Source of the DNA: Flavobacterium xueshanense
GTDB taxonomy: Bacteria > Bacteroidota > Bacteroidia > Flavobacteriales > Flavobacteriaceae
NCBI RefSeq assembly: GCF_900112975.1
Contig: NZ_FONQ01000006.1
Span: 1 to 64,000, forward strand
Length of the DNA: 64,000 bases
Direction: 5' to 3'
This document shows positions 28,152 to 37,991 of this stretch, in pieces (within the stretch, counting starts at the first letter, position 1; every line of letters begins with the position of its first letter). The notes beneath the pieces are model-generated. The model was given only the letters and a program-made list of their open reading frames with translations, had not been told where the DNA came from and did no database searches. The translations under genes were made by a program, and so were the position numbers.

Positions 28152-29039
28152 ATGCAATCATTAATAGGAACCGGAGTTGCTCTTGTAACTCCGTTTAAAC
28201 AAGATTTTTCAATTGATACCGAAGCATTAAAAAGAATTGTAAATTTTTCTATCGATGGAGGAATTGAATATCTTGTCATTTTGGGAACTACGGCAGAAAA
28301 TGCAACTTTGTCTCAAGACGAAAAAGAATTAGTTATACGTACCGTAATCGAAGCTAATAATGGTGCTTTGCCATTAGTTTTGGGAGTGGGAGGAAATAAT
28401 ACAGCAAAAGTTGTTGATGAGTTAAAAACCAGAGATTTGTCAGCGTTTACGGCTATACTTTCTGTTTCTCCATATTATAATAAACCAACGCAGGAAGGGA
28501 TTTACCAACATTTTAAAGCCGTTGCTGAAGCTTCTCCAATCCCGGTAATTTTATATAATGTTCCAGGAAGAACGGCAAGCAATATGTTGCCTTCAACTGT
28601 TTTGCGTTTGGCTAATGATTTCGAAAATGTTGTAGCTATAAAAGAAGCGGCAGGAGATATTGTTCAGGCGATGCAATTATTAAAAGACAAACCGAAAAAT
28701 TTTCTGGTAATCTCCGGTGATGATATGATTGCTTTACCGATGGTTTTAGCAGGCGGATCAGGCGTAATATCTGTAATTGGTCAAGGTTTTCCGAAAGAAT
28801 TTTCTGAAATGATTCGGTTGGGTTTGAATCGCAAAGTAGATGAAGCATTCAAAACGCAATACCTTTTAGCGGAGTGTATCGATATGATTTTTGAGCAAGG
28901 AAATCCAGCTGGAATCAAACAAGTGTTTCTGTCACTGGGAATTTCTGAAAATACAGTGCGTTTGCCATTGGTGAATGTCGATGATACGTTAGCAAACAGA
29001 ATTGATAAATTTGTAAAAAAAGTGAATAGAAAAGGGTAA
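28152..29039 (+). CDS. dapA: 4-hydroxy-tetrahydrodipicolinate synthase
   Basis: Condenses pyruvate and aspartate semialdehyde in lysine/diaminopimelate synthesis. The 295-residue TIM barrel has [53 protein letters not shown] with the catalytic Tyr, [17 protein letters not shown] with the Schiff-base Lys, and GDD..ALP. In the GTT motif the residue following is AEN instead of the common GES, a variation seen in the phylum. Confidence 0.95.
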   Translation: MQSLIGTGVALVTPFKQDFSIDTEALKRIVNFSIDGGIEYLVILGTTAENATLSQDEKELVIRTVIEANNGALPLVLGVGGNNTAKVVDELKTRDLSAFTAILSVSPYYNKPTQEGIYQHFKAVAEASPIPVILYNVPGRTASNMLPSTVLRLANDFENVVAIKEAAGDIVQAMQLLKDKPKNFLVISGDDMIALPMVLAGGSGVISVIGQGFPKEFSEMIRLGLNRKVDEAFKTQYLLAECIDMIFEQGNPAGIKQVFLSLGISENTVRLPLVNVDDTLANRIDKFVKKVNRKG

Positions 29040-29094
29040 AAAATCGTTCTTTTTATAAACAAAAAATTTATTTTGAAGTCGCTGAATTAATAAC

Positions 29095-29103
29095 TAAATT
29101 TGC
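29095..29103 (+). promoter_or_regulatory. Promoter of bamD
   Basis: TAAATTTGC (-7) with TTTG at 29072-29075 (-33) and a 19-base spacer. The leader of about 60 bases contains a small hairpin ACCGAA/TTCGGT. Confidence 0.55.
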
Positions 29104-29167
29104 CACCGAAACTTCGGTATGGTTTTGTGGGTTGTTTCAACTTGCAAATCATGAAAAAAGTAAAAAA

Positions 29168-29962
29168 ATGAAAAAAATAATATCTCTATTGCTTCTTGTT
29201 GCTGTTTTCAGTTCTTGTAACGAGTACCAAAAAGCATTAAAAACCGAAGATGTTGCTGTCAAGTTTGAAATGGCGACTCAGTTATATGATGCAGGAAAAT
29301 ATTCGAAAGCGATTCGTATTTTTGAACAAATTGCTCCGGCTTACAGAGGAAAACCTCAAGCTGAAAAACTGTTTTATATGTTCTCGCAATCGTATTACAA
29401 AACAAAACAATACTATTTAGCCGGATACCAATTTGAAAGTTTTGTTTCGGGTTACCCTAAAAGTGAAAAATTAGAAGAAGCTGCTTATTTAGGTGCAAAA
29501 AGTTATTCAATGTTGTCACCAGTTTACAGTTTAGATCAAACGGAAACCAATAAAGCGCTAGATAAACTGCAGTCTTTTATAGACAATTATCCAAACTCAC
29601 AATACATTACTGAAGCAAATACTGCTGTGAAAGTATTAAGTGAGAAAATTGAGAAAAAAGTATTTGAAAATGCTAAAGGATACAATACAATTTCAGATTT
29701 TAAATCTGCTATCGTGGCTTTAGATAATTTTGTTGCTGATTATCCTGGAACGCCTTACAAAGAAGATGCATTGTATTACAAGTTAGATTCTGCATATCAA
29801 TTGGCCATTAATAGTGTTCCTGCAAAAATGGAAGAGCGATTGAATGTTGCCAAAGTTGCGCAATCAAATTTGATAAAATTTAATGCAGAAACGAAATACA
29901 AAAAAGTAGCTAACGAAATGTTAGTTCGAATAGAAAAAGATTTACAAAAATTTACTAAATAA
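29168..29962 (+). CDS. bamD: Outer membrane protein assembly factor BamD
   Basis: Lipoprotein of the BAM complex, which folds outer-membrane barrels. The start is at MKKIISLLLLVAVFSSC (lipid Cys about 17), not at the upstream TTG of the open frame. The 264 residues form TPR-like repeats: AVKFEMATQLYDAGKYSKAIRIFEQIAPAYRGKP, QSYYKTKQYYLAGYQFESFVSGYPKSEKLEEAAYLGAKS and DKLQSFIDNYPNSQYITEAN. The order bamD-rpoZ-coaBC-recN is conserved in Bacteroidota. Confidence 0.92.
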   Translation: MKKIISLLLLVAVFSSCNEYQKALKTEDVAVKFEMATQLYDAGKYSKAIRIFEQIAPAYRGKPQAEKLFYMFSQSYYKTKQYYLAGYQFESFVSGYPKSEKLEEAAYLGAKSYSMLSPVYSLDQTETNKALDKLQSFIDNYPNSQYITEANTAVKVLSEKIEKKVFENAKGYNTISDFKSAIVALDNFVADYPGTPYKEDALYYKLDSAYQLAINSVPAKMEERLNVAKVAQSNLIKFNAETKYKKVANEMLVRIEKDLQKFTK

Positions 29963-29970
29963 ATAAAGTC

Positions 29971-30288
29971 ATGGATTTAAAAAAGACGAATGCTCCAGTA
30001 AATACAATAACATACAACAAAAATGTTATTGAAGAACCTACTGGTAATGTGTATGAAGCGATAACCATTATGGCTAAAAGAGCAAACCAAATCAACTCTG
30101 AAATTAAAAAAGAATTGACAGAGAAATTGGAAGAATTTGCTACATATAATGACAGTCTTGAAGAAGTTTTTGAAAACAAAGAACAAATTGAGGTTTCAAA
30201 ATTTTACGAAAAATTACCTAAGCCACACGCTTTAGCAGTTCAAGAATGGTTAGATGGTAAAATCTACCACAGAGATTCAAATAAATAA
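29971..30288 (+). CDS. rpoZ: DNA-directed RNA polymerase omega subunit
   Basis: A 105-residue small subunit that helps assemble the polymerase. Recognition rests on NVYEAITIMAKRANQINSEIKKEL (equivalent to the omega helix R.AVQIAKRARQL) and on its constant place between bamD and coaBC. The C-terminal part with KPHALAVQEWLDGKIYHRD is typical of the phylum. It is eight bases from bamD and eight from coaBC. Confidence 0.85.
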   Translation: MDLKKTNAPVNTITYNKNVIEEPTGNVYEAITIMAKRANQINSEIKKELTEKLEEFATYNDSLEEVFENKEQIEVSKFYEKLPKPHALAVQEWLDGKIYHRDSNK

Positions 30289-30295
30289 TAGTACG

Positions 30296-31513
30296 ATGTC
30301 AGTTTTAAGCGGTAAGAAAATTCTACTTGGAGTTTCTGGTGGAATTGCAGCCTATAAAACAGCATCATTAGTACGACTTTTCATAAAAGCAGGTGCACAT
30401 GTCCAAGTGATAATGACACCTGCTTCTAAGGATTTTGTAACTCCTCTTACTTTATCCACGTTATCAAAAAATCCTGTTCACTCCAGTTTTTACAATCAAG
30501 ACGACGACAATGAAAAATGGAACAATCATGTTGAATTAGCACTTTGGGCTGATTTGATGGTAATTGCGCCTGCAACAGCAAATACATTGTCTAAAATGAC
30601 AAATGGGACTTGTGATAATCTTTTGATTGCAGCTTATTTATCTGCAAAATGTCCGGTGTATTTTGCTCCTGCAATGGATTTAGACATGTACAAACATCCC
30701 TCAACGGTAGCTAATTTCTCTTCTTTAACTCGATTTGGCAATGTTATAATTCCTGCTGAAAGCGGTGAATTAGCAAGCGGATTATCCGGTGAAGGAAGAA
30801 TGGCGGAACCTGAAAATATTGTAGCTTTTATTGAAGCCGATTTAAACAGCAAATTGCCACTTAAAGGGAAAAAAATATTAATTACTGCTGGTCCCACTTA
30901 TGAAGCAATAGATCCTGTACGCTTCATAGGCAATCATTCTTCGGGTAAAATGGGTTTTGATATTGCCTTAAGCGCTGCGAATTTAGGTGCTTCGGTGATT
31001 TTGGTTTCGGGACCTACAAATTTTAAAGTTTCAAATCCATTAATCGATGTTATTTTAGTAGTTTCTGCCGAAGAAATGTACATTGCTTGTCATCAGTTCT
31101 TTGCTGACGTAGATGTTGCAATTGCAGCTGCAGCCGTCGCAGATTATAAACCTCAGAATGTTGCTCAACAAAAAATCAAAAAAGTAGCGGATAATTTTAC
31201 AATTGAACTTGAAAAAACGAAAGATATTTTAGCTTCTTTGGGTGCTAAAAAGAAAAATCAGTTTCTGATTGGTTTTGCTTTAGAAACAGAAAATGAAATT
31301 GAAAATGCAAAGCTGAAAATTCAGAAAAAAAACTTAGATTTGATAGTTTTAAATTCATTACAAGATCAAGGTGCCGGTTTTGGTAAGCTAACGAATAAGG
31401 TAACTTTTATTGATAAATATTTCAATATTGAACCTATGGAATTAAAATCAAAAGAAGCAGTGGCAGATGATATCCTAAACAAAGTAATAACGCATTTAGG
31501 AATTCAACGATAA
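30296..31513 (+). CDS. coaBC: Bifunctional phosphopantothenoylcysteine decarboxylase/synthetase
   Basis: Catalyses two steps of coenzyme A synthesis. The 405-residue product starts MSVLSGKKILLGVSGGIAAYKT. The CoaC flavoprotein half (about 1-185) has VMTPASKDFVTP, ATANTLSKMTNGTCDNLL and APAMDLDMY. The CoaB half has ITAGPTYEAIDPVRFIGNHSSGKMGFDIA, AAAVADYKP and ALETE. The upstream frame to 30254 overlaps rpoZ and is not used. coaE, the last step of the pathway, is also in this window at 37336. Confidence 0.96.
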   Translation: MSVLSGKKILLGVSGGIAAYKTASLVRLFIKAGAHVQVIMTPASKDFVTPLTLSTLSKNPVHSSFYNQDDDNEKWNNHVELALWADLMVIAPATANTLSKMTNGTCDNLLIAAYLSAKCPVYFAPAMDLDMYKHPSTVANFSSLTRFGNVIIPAESGELASGLSGEGRMAEPENIVAFIEADLNSKLPLKGKKILITAGPTYEAIDPVRFIGNHSSGKMGFDIALSAANLGASVILVSGPTNFKVSNPLIDVILVVSAEEMYIACHQFFADVDVAIAAAAVADYKPQNVAQQKIKKVADNFTIELEKTKDILASLGAKKKNQFLIGFALETENEIENAKLKIQKKNLDLIVLNSLQDQGAGFGKLTNKVTFIDKYFNIEPMELKSKEAVADDILNKVITHLGIQR

Positions 31514-31579
31514 CAAGCAATACGTGCAAGCTAATAATAGTTTTGATTTAGATAAAAGCAAAATAATAAAAATCTACAG

Positions 31580-32464
31580 ATGAATAAAATAGTTACCTTT
31601 TTGCTGCTTTTTATTGTTGGTTTTGCCCAAGCCCAACAACTAAATTGTGTGGTTACCGTAGATTCAAAAAGGTTAAGCGTCACCAATCAACAAGTTTTTA
31701 AAACCTTAGAAACGTCCATAGGCGAGTTTTTAAATAAAACAGATTGGACGGGTCAAGCTGTAAAGCAAAGTGAAAAAATTAATTGTTCGATGTATATTAC
31801 TGTTTCTGGTAACAGTTCGGATCAATTTACAGCAACAATTCAAGTACAATCTTCCAGACCAGTATTTAATTCTTTTTATTCTTCGCCTGTATTAAATTAT
31901 AATGACAAAGACTTTAATTTTAGATATACAGAGTTTGAAAATCTAGTATTCAATCCCACTACGTTCGATTCTAATTTAGTTTCAGTCCTAGCTTTTTACA
32001 GTTATGTAATTTTAGCAATGGATGCCGATACATTTGTGGCTGAATCTGGAACCCCTAATTTTGAGATTGCTCAAAATATTTCAAATGTGGCGCAGCTAGG
32101 CGGTTCCAAAGGCTGGGGCCAAGCTGATGGAAACCAAAATCGTTACTTTTTGATAAACGATATTTTATCTCCAACTTTCAAACCAGTCAGACAAACCATG
32201 TACGATTATCATACTGGATTAGATTTGATGAGTCAGGATTTAAAAGCTTCGAAAGAAAAAATAAAAGGATCGTTGATTAATTTAGCAAAATTAAACCTGT
32301 TAAGACCGAATGCCTTTTTAACACGTGTCTTTTTTGATGCTAAATCAGATGAAGTCGTTTCTATATTTTCTGGTGGACCCAGTATTACCATATCAGATTT
32401 AGTTGACAATCTGAACAAAATTTCTCCTTTAAACTCAAGCAAATGGGTAGCAATTAAATATTAA
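31580..32464 (+). CDS. DUF4835 protein (PorD-like, type IX secretion-associated)
   Basis: A 294-residue periplasmic protein with a signal peptide (MNKIVTFLLLFIVGFAQAQ). The domain reads LNCVVTVDSKRLSVTNQQVFKTLETSIGEFLNKTDW, YSYVILAMDADTFVAESGTPNFEIAQNI, GWGQADGNQNRYFLINDILSPTFKPVRQTMYDYH and a C-terminal DAKSDEVVSIFSGG. As far as I recall this family is called PorD in some annotations of the type IX secretion system; the name needs checking. Position between coaBC and recN is typical of Bacteroidota. No other type IX gene is in the window. Confidence 0.82.
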   Translation: MNKIVTFLLLFIVGFAQAQQLNCVVTVDSKRLSVTNQQVFKTLETSIGEFLNKTDWTGQAVKQSEKINCSMYITVSGNSSDQFTATIQVQSSRPVFNSFYSSPVLNYNDKDFNFRYTEFENLVFNPTTFDSNLVSVLAFYSYVILAMDADTFVAESGTPNFEIAQNISNVAQLGGSKGWGQADGNQNRYFLINDILSPTFKPVRQTMYDYHTGLDLMSQDLKASKEKIKGSLINLAKLNLLRPNAFLTRVFFDAKSDEVVSIFSGGPSITISDLVDNLNKISPLNSSKWVAIKY

Positions 32465-32517
32465 TTGGTCTTCAATTTTAGTTTAATTTTACTTCTTCCT
32501 AAAACACAATATATTAA

Positions 32518-34170
32518 ATGATAACGTCACTTTCGATAAAAAACTATGCTTTAATAGAAAAATTGACTATCGATTTTTCAAAAGGTTTTTCAACAATTAC
32601 CGGAGAAACCGGTGCGGGTAAATCAATAATTTTAGGAGCATTAGGATTGGTTTTAGGAAAAAGAGCCGACTTGACTTCTTTAAAAAATAAAGAAGAAAAG
32701 TGTATAATTGAAGCTCATTTTGAAATTTCTAAGTATAATTTACTTCCTTTTTTTAAGGCCAATGATTTAGATTATGAAAATGATACTATAATCAGACGTG
32801 AAATTCTTCCTTCCGGAAAATCAAGAGCTTTTATCAATGATAGTCCCGTAAATCTGCAGGAATTACAGGAACTGAGCTTGTTCTTGATTGATATTCATTC
32901 GCAGCAGCAAACTCAGAAACTTTCGGATGAGAATGTGCAGTTCGAAATTATTGATGCAATTGCTAATAATAAAGAAATAATTCTGGAATATCAAACGCTT
33001 TTAAAAAGCTATAAATCGGATAAATCCAAATTAAATTCACTGCTGAAAAGACAAAGCGAATCTAAAAAAGAGCAAGAATACAATACTTTTTTATTGGATG
33101 AATTAATAGCAGCACAATTAAAATCAGGTGAACAAGAATCTCTTGAGGCTGATTTTGAAAAATTGAATAATGTTGAGATTATAAAAGATTCTATCGATAG
33201 ATCTTTGGCTGTTGCCAATGAAGAACAAATTGGTGTACTGCATAATTTGAATGAAATCAAGGTTTCATTACAAAAAATAGCTTCTTTTTCAACTGAATAT
33301 TATTCTCTGCTAGAGAGGATTACAAGCTTGACAATTGAGTTTGATGATATTTCGGATGAAATGATTCGCTGTTCAGAAAAACTGATAAATGATCCGGAAC
33401 AACTGGATTTAATAAGTCAAAAGCTTCAGGTAATCTTCACTTTGCAAAAGAAACATCAGGTTTCATCTGTGGATGAATTGCTTCAAATTCAGGCGAATCT
33501 AGAAAATTCAGTTTTGGAGTTAGGCAATATGGAAGAAGAGATAACTGCATTGACGTTTTCTATTAAACAAAAAACAGTTGAATTGGATGCTTTTTCGACA
33601 ACAATTCATAATAATAGATTGGTTTCGATTCCAGTTTTATCTCAAAAATTGATTACTATTTTAGCAACTTTGGGAATGCCAAATGTTCGTTTCAATATTG
33701 ATATTAATACGACGGAAACCTATTTCCAAAACGGAAAAGATGAGCTTCAGTTTTTGTTTTCTGCCAATAAAGGAACTGATTTTGGTTTATTGAAAAAAGT
33801 AGCTTCCGGCGGGGAAATGTCAAGAATTATGCTTGCGGTAAAAGCGATATTGGCACAATATTCAAAATTACCAACATTGATCTTTGATGAAATTGACACT
33901 GGTGTTTCTGGAGAAATAGCTATTAGAATGGGGGAAATTATGAAAGAAATGAGCCAAAAAATGCAAATTTTTGCAATTACGCATTTACCCCAAATTGCGG
34001 CAAAAGGAAATGCACATTTTAAAGTATTTAAATCGACCGTTGGCGAGGATACGCAATCGGAATTGAAGCTTTTGAATGACGATGAAAGAATTGTTGAAAT
34101 CGCGCAAATGTTATCAGGAACTGTTGTTTCTGATTCGGCCTTAAATCATGCCAAAGCCTTGCTCAACTAA
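32518..34170 (+). CDS. recN: DNA repair protein RecN
   Basis: SMC-like ATPase of double-strand break repair. The 550 residues have the N-terminal Walker A TITGETGAGKSII near residues 27-39, the GKSRAFINDSPV and IDIHSQQQ segments, a long coiled-coil middle (about 150-360), and the C-terminal signature VASGGEMSRIMLAVKAI with Walker B TLIFDEIDTGVSG and ITHLPQIAAKG. Length is normal. It ends the bamD-recN block. Confidence 0.97.
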   Translation: MITSLSIKNYALIEKLTIDFSKGFSTITGETGAGKSIILGALGLVLGKRADLTSLKNKEEKCIIEAHFEISKYNLLPFFKANDLDYENDTIIRREILPSGKSRAFINDSPVNLQELQELSLFLIDIHSQQQTQKLSDENVQFEIIDAIANNKEIILEYQTLLKSYKSDKSKLNSLLKRQSESKKEQEYNTFLLDELIAAQLKSGEQESLEADFEKLNNVEIIKDSIDRSLAVANEEQIGVLHNLNEIKVSLQKIASFSTEYYSLLERITSLTIEFDDISDEMIRCSEKLINDPEQLDLISQKLQVIFTLQKKHQVSSVDELLQIQANLENSVLELGNMEEEITALTFSIKQKTVELDAFSTTIHNNRLVSIPVLSQKLITILATLGMPNVRFNIDINTTETYFQNGKDELQFLFSANKGTDFGLLKKVASGGEMSRIMLAVKAILAQYSKLPTLIFDEIDTGVSGEIAIRMGEIMKEMSQKMQIFAITHLPQIAAKGNAHFKVFKSTVGEDTQSELKLLNDDERIVEIAQMLSGTVVSDSALNHAKALLN

Positions 34171-34242
34171 TATTTTACTATATATTTGTCTCTAAGAAAT
34201 TAACGCGAATTTAATTAAAGTTATTTATTTAAAAAATAAAAT

Positions 34243-34956
34243 ATGTATTTCAAAAAATCGATCGGAATATTGAGTGTAATTAGTATTTCTTTTTTTAATA
34301 CCTCTTTTGGGCAAGCGTTAGATCCGAACCATACAGTTGGTTCTATTCCAGCCAATAATTATATGTATTCGGTTAGTGATTATTCAGAGGGATTTTATGT
34401 TACTTTAGAAGACTTCATTAATAAAAAAACTACCAAAATTAATCCAGTTGAACGCAGAACAATTGTAGGGTTAGAAAAAAAATTAATACATAAAAATTCT
34501 ATTGTTGATCATGTTTTTCTGTACACTATTGCTGATCAAACTAAATTGACCGGAGTTTTTGCTGTTTCACTCAATGGAAATCTTTATGTACAACAAAAAA
34601 ATTTTCGAAAATATGCAGTGAAAGGTGATAAGAGTGAAGAAGGAGATAATCCAAATTCGTATCACAGGGTATTACAAGCCGGAAAGTTTCTATATTTAGA
34701 GGCAGAGCTTGCTAATGGATGGTCAAAAGGATTGGCCTATGGAAGTGGTGGAGCTATAGGAGGTGTGATTGGTTCTTCAATGAATAGACTGAAAGGAATT
34801 GTATTTGATATCAATAAAAAAGAGTTTAATGTTTTAAAAGACTGTAAGGATTTTAATGAATTTTTAACCAGTTATCAAGTAGAAAACGTGAAATGTGAAA
34901 ACAAGAAAATAGATATTATCACGGTTAGGGAAAATATTAATAAAATAATAAAATAA
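34243..34956 (+). CDS. Secreted protein of unknown function with glycine-rich loop
   Basis: A 237-residue protein with a signal peptide (hydrophobic about 8-20, cleavage after SFGQA). The rest is beta-rich. A segment GSGGAIGGVIGSSMN near residue 168 is short and Gly-rich and may insert in a membrane. No enzyme motif; the family is not recognised beyond similarity to Flavobacterial hypothetical proteins. TATATTTGT at 34191-34199 is a possible promoter, so it is probably not part of the recN transcript. Confidence 0.65.
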   Translation: MYFKKSIGILSVISISFFNTSFGQALDPNHTVGSIPANNYMYSVSDYSEGFYVTLEDFINKKTTKINPVERRTIVGLEKKLIHKNSIVDHVFLYTIADQTKLTGVFAVSLNGNLYVQQKNFRKYAVKGDKSEEGDNPNSYHRVLQAGKFLYLEAELANGWSKGLAYGSGGAIGGVIGSSMNRLKGIVFDINKKEFNVLKDCKDFNEFLTSYQVENVKCENKKIDIITVRENINKIIK

Positions 34957-35027
34957 GGTATTTATATTTTTTTTGAATTAAAGAATAGGAAAGTCTAACA
35001 ATATAAAAACGGAAACAAAAGATAGTT

Positions 35028-36218
35028 ATGATTATTGAACCAAGAATGAGAGGATTTATTTGTACGACATCACACCCAAAAGGATGCGAGCAAAATGTTA
35101 AAAATCAAATAGAATATATACAATCAAAAGGCGCAATTGAAGGTGCAAAAAAAGTATTAGTAATTGGTGCTTCAACCGGTTTTGGTTTGGCTTCCAGAAT
35201 TACAAGTGCTTTCGGTTCTGATGCAGCAACTATTGGTGTGTTTTTTGAAAAAGCTCCTTCTGAAGGAAAAACAGCTTCTCCAGGTTGGTATAATTCTGCA
35301 GCTTTTGAAACAGAGGCACATAAAGCAGGTTTGTATGCAAAAAGTGTTAATGGTGATGCGTTTTCAAATGAAATAAAACAACAAACATTAGATCTTATAA
35401 AAGCTGATTTGGGGCAAGTAGACTTAGTTATCTATAGTTTAGCTTCTCCGGTTCGAATGCATCCGGTTACTGGTGTTTTGCATCGTTCAGTATTGAAACC
35501 TATCGGTGGGACGTATACCAATAAAACGGTTGATTTTCACTCAGGTAAAGTTTCTGAAATCTCAATCGAACCATGCAGTGGTGACGATATTGAAAACACA
35601 GTTGCCGTTATGGGCGGTGAAGATTGGGCGATGTGGATTGATGCTTTAAAAGCAGAAAATCTTCTTGCTGCAGGAGCTACAACGGTTGCTTATTCTTATA
35701 TTGGACCATCATTGACTGAGGCAGTGTATAGAAAAGGAACTATTGGTCGTGCCAAAGATCATCTCGAAGCGACTGCATTTGCTATCACGGAAAGTTTAGC
35801 TGCTATTGACGGAAAAGCATTTGTTTCTGTAAATAAAGCATTGGTTACACAAGCAAGTTCAGCCATTCCGGTTATTCCATTGTATATTTCATTATTGTAT
35901 AAAATAATGAAAGAAGAAGGAATTCATGAAGGTTGTATCGAACAAATTCAACGTTTGTATCAAATAAGATTGTATACCGGAAATGAAGTTCCAGTTGATG
36001 AGAAAGGAAGAATACGTATTGACGATTTAGAAATGCGCCCGGATGTTCAGGAAAAAGTAGCTAAATTATGGATTGAAGCTGTAACTGAAAACTTAGCTGA
36101 AATTGGAGATTTAGAAGGATATAGAAAAGATTTCTACAATCTATTTGGCTTTGACGTAGCAGGAGTAGATTATAAAGCAGATGCAAACGAAGTGGTAAAC
36201 ATCGAAAGTATTGACTAA
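35028..36218 (+). CDS. fabV: Enoyl-[acyl-carrier-protein] reductase FabV
   Basis: NADH-dependent trans-2-enoyl reductase of fatty-acid elongation, the triclosan-resistant type. The 396 residues start MIIEPRMRGFICTTSHPKGCEQNV, with the Rossmann motif VLVIGASTGFGLASRI, SLASPVRMHP, and the active-site pattern YSYIGPSLTEAVYRKGTIGRAK (Tyr-x8-Lys). The C-terminal DLYNLFGF-like stretch is present as FYNLFGFDVAGVDY. It ends at a strong terminator. Confidence 0.96.
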   Translation: MIIEPRMRGFICTTSHPKGCEQNVKNQIEYIQSKGAIEGAKKVLVIGASTGFGLASRITSAFGSDAATIGVFFEKAPSEGKTASPGWYNSAAFETEAHKAGLYAKSVNGDAFSNEIKQQTLDLIKADLGQVDLVIYSLASPVRMHPVTGVLHRSVLKPIGGTYTNKTVDFHSGKVSEISIEPCSGDDIENTVAVMGGEDWAMWIDALKAENLLAAGATTVAYSYIGPSLTEAVYRKGTIGRAKDHLEATAFAITESLAAIDGKAFVSVNKALVTQASSAIPVIPLYISLLYKIMKEEGIHEGCIEQIQRLYQIRLYTGNEVPVDEKGRIRIDDLEMRPDVQEKVAKLWIEAVTENLAEIGDLEGYRKDFYNLFGFDVAGVDYKADANEVVNIESID

Positions 36219-36243
36219 TCAAATTACTGAATTTAAAATTTAT

Positions 36244-36275
36244 AAAACCATCAATTAATAGTTGATGGTTTTTTT
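36244..36275 (+). terminator. Terminator of fabV
   Basis: Perfect stem AAAACCATCAA/TTGATGGTTTT with a 7-base loop, followed by T tract. Confidence 0.88.
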
Positions 36276-36332
36276 ATGGATAAAGATTACATTTGTTAAA
36301 ATTTTTTAAGTCTAAAAATACACATTATATTT

Positions 36333-37334
36333 ATGTTTTTTTCCCTAATTATACCTGTTTATAATCGTCCTGACGAAGTTGATGAGCTTTTAGAAAGTTT
36401 ATCGCATTCAACGTATCCTGAAATATTTGAAATTGTTTTAGTAGAAGATGGGTCTACTTTAGTTTGTAAAGATGTTGCTCAAAAATATGGTGACACATTA
36501 AATATTTCATATTATTATAAGAAAAATTCAGGACCTGGCGATTCCAGAAATTACGGAATGCAGAAAGCCAGAGGAAATTATTTTATCATTTTCGATTCGG
36601 ATTGTATTATTCCAACACAATATTTATCAGAAGTTGATAAAGCTTTAAAACAAAATTATGTGGATTGTTTTGGAGGACCTGATAAAGCATTAGATAGTTT
36701 TTCGGATATTCAAAAAGCGATCAATTTTGCAATGACTTCGTTTCTGACTACAGGTGGAATTAGAGGTGGTTCGGAGAAAATTGATAAATTTCAGCCCAGA
36801 AGTTTTAATATGGGATTATCCAGAAAAGCTTTTGAAGCATCAAAAGGTTTTGGAAATATCCATCCGGGGGAAGATCCTGATTTGTCAATTCGTTTGTGGA
36901 ATTTGGGTTTTGAAACCAAACTGTTTCCTAATGCTTACGTGTATCATAAGAGAAGAATTGATTGGAAAAAGTTTTCTATTCAGGTTAATAAATTTGGAAA
37001 AGCAAGACCGATTCTGAACAGTTGGTATCCAAAATATAATAAACTGACTTTTTTCTTTCCTTCCGTTTTTATCATTGGATTTTTTACTTCCGTTGTATTG
37101 TTGTTCATTTTTAATTTTGATTACCTACTTCAGTTGTATTTTTTTTACTTTTTCGTACTGTTTTTGGTGTCTTCTTACCAAAATAGAAGTGTTAAAATAG
37201 GCTACTTATCAATAATAGCGGTTTGGAAACAGTTTTACGGATACGGTTTAGGCTTTATAAAATCGTATTATATGGTAATTATTTTGAAACAAAAACCCCA
37301 AGAAGCTTTTCCCGAATTATTTTTTAAAGTGTAA
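36333..37334 (+). CDS. Family 2 glycosyltransferase
   Basis: A 333-residue GT-A glycosyltransferase. The nucleotide-sugar part (1-220) has FSLIIPVYNRPDEVDELLESL, VEDGST, GPGDSRNYGMQKARGNYFIIFDSDCI with the DxD-like metal site, and GEDPDLSIRLWNLG, the catalytic ED motif. Two hydrophobic helices near 240-290 anchor it in the membrane. The substrate is unknown; use in an envelope polysaccharide or glycolipid is likely. A TACATTTGT promoter element lies at 36288-36296. coaE follows one base after the stop. Confidence 0.9.
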   Translation: MFFSLIIPVYNRPDEVDELLESLSHSTYPEIFEIVLVEDGSTLVCKDVAQKYGDTLNISYYYKKNSGPGDSRNYGMQKARGNYFIIFDSDCIIPTQYLSEVDKALKQNYVDCFGGPDKALDSFSDIQKAINFAMTSFLTTGGIRGGSEKIDKFQPRSFNMGLSRKAFEASKGFGNIHPGEDPDLSIRLWNLGFETKLFPNAYVYHKRRIDWKKFSIQVNKFGKARPILNSWYPKYNKLTFFFPSVFIIGFFTSVVLLFIFNFDYLLQLYFFYFFVLFLVSSYQNRSVKIGYLSIIAVWKQFYGYGLGFIKSYYMVIILKQKPQEAFPELFFKV

Positions 37335-37335
37335 C

Positions 37336-37932
37336 ATGACAAAAATTATTGGTTTAACTGGCGGTATCGGAAGCGGAAAAACTACGATTGCAAATTATTT
37401 TCAATCCTTTGGGATTCCAGTTTATATTGCTGACGATGAAGCGAGGAAAATTATGCGATCTTCGGAAATTATTGCTGCGATAAAAAATACATTTGGCGAA
37501 GCAATTTTTGAAAGCGGAATATTGAATAGAGAGAAACTGGCCAAAATCGTATTTAATGAACCGGAAAAATTAGAATTACTTAACAATATTGTTCACCCTG
37601 CCGTAAAAAAGCATTTTGAACACTGGCTTTTGCAGTATAAAAAAATTCATTATGTAATTTATGAAGCTGCTATTTTATTTGAAAGTGGAGGTTATAAAAA
37701 CTGCGATTTTATTATAACTGTCACAGCTCCAGTAGATAAAAGGATTCAGCGGGTTATCGAACGTGATAAAACCACTCGTGAACTTGTTTTAAAAAGGATA
37801 AATGCACAGTGGACAGATGAAAAACGAATCTCTAAAAGTGATTTTGTTATCGAAAATATTTCACTTGAAAATGCAAAACTGGAAGTGTATCGAATTCTTA
37901 AAATTTTAAAGATTAAACAAAAACATTCATAG
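37336..37932 (+). CDS. coaE: Dephospho-CoA kinase
   Basis: Phosphorylates the 3'-hydroxyl of dephospho-CoA, the last step of coenzyme A synthesis. The 198 residues include the P-loop GLTGGIGSGKTT, PVYIADDEARKIM, LNNIVHPAV, EAAILFESG and RVIERDKTT, all family landmarks. The one-base gap to the glycosyltransferase implies coupling, although the functions are unrelated. Confidence 0.96.
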   Translation: MTKIIGLTGGIGSGKTTIANYFQSFGIPVYIADDEARKIMRSSEIIAAIKNTFGEAIFESGILNREKLAKIVFNEPEKLELLNNIVHPAVKKHFEHWLLQYKKIHYVIYEAAILFESGGYKNCDFIITVTAPVDKRIQRVIERDKTTRELVLKRINAQWTDEKRISKSDFVIENISLENAKLEVYRILKILKIKQKHS

Positions 37933-37991
37933 GTGTTAATGTTTGGTTAATCTATTATTTAATATATTGTTAAAATACTAAATTTGTTTTG

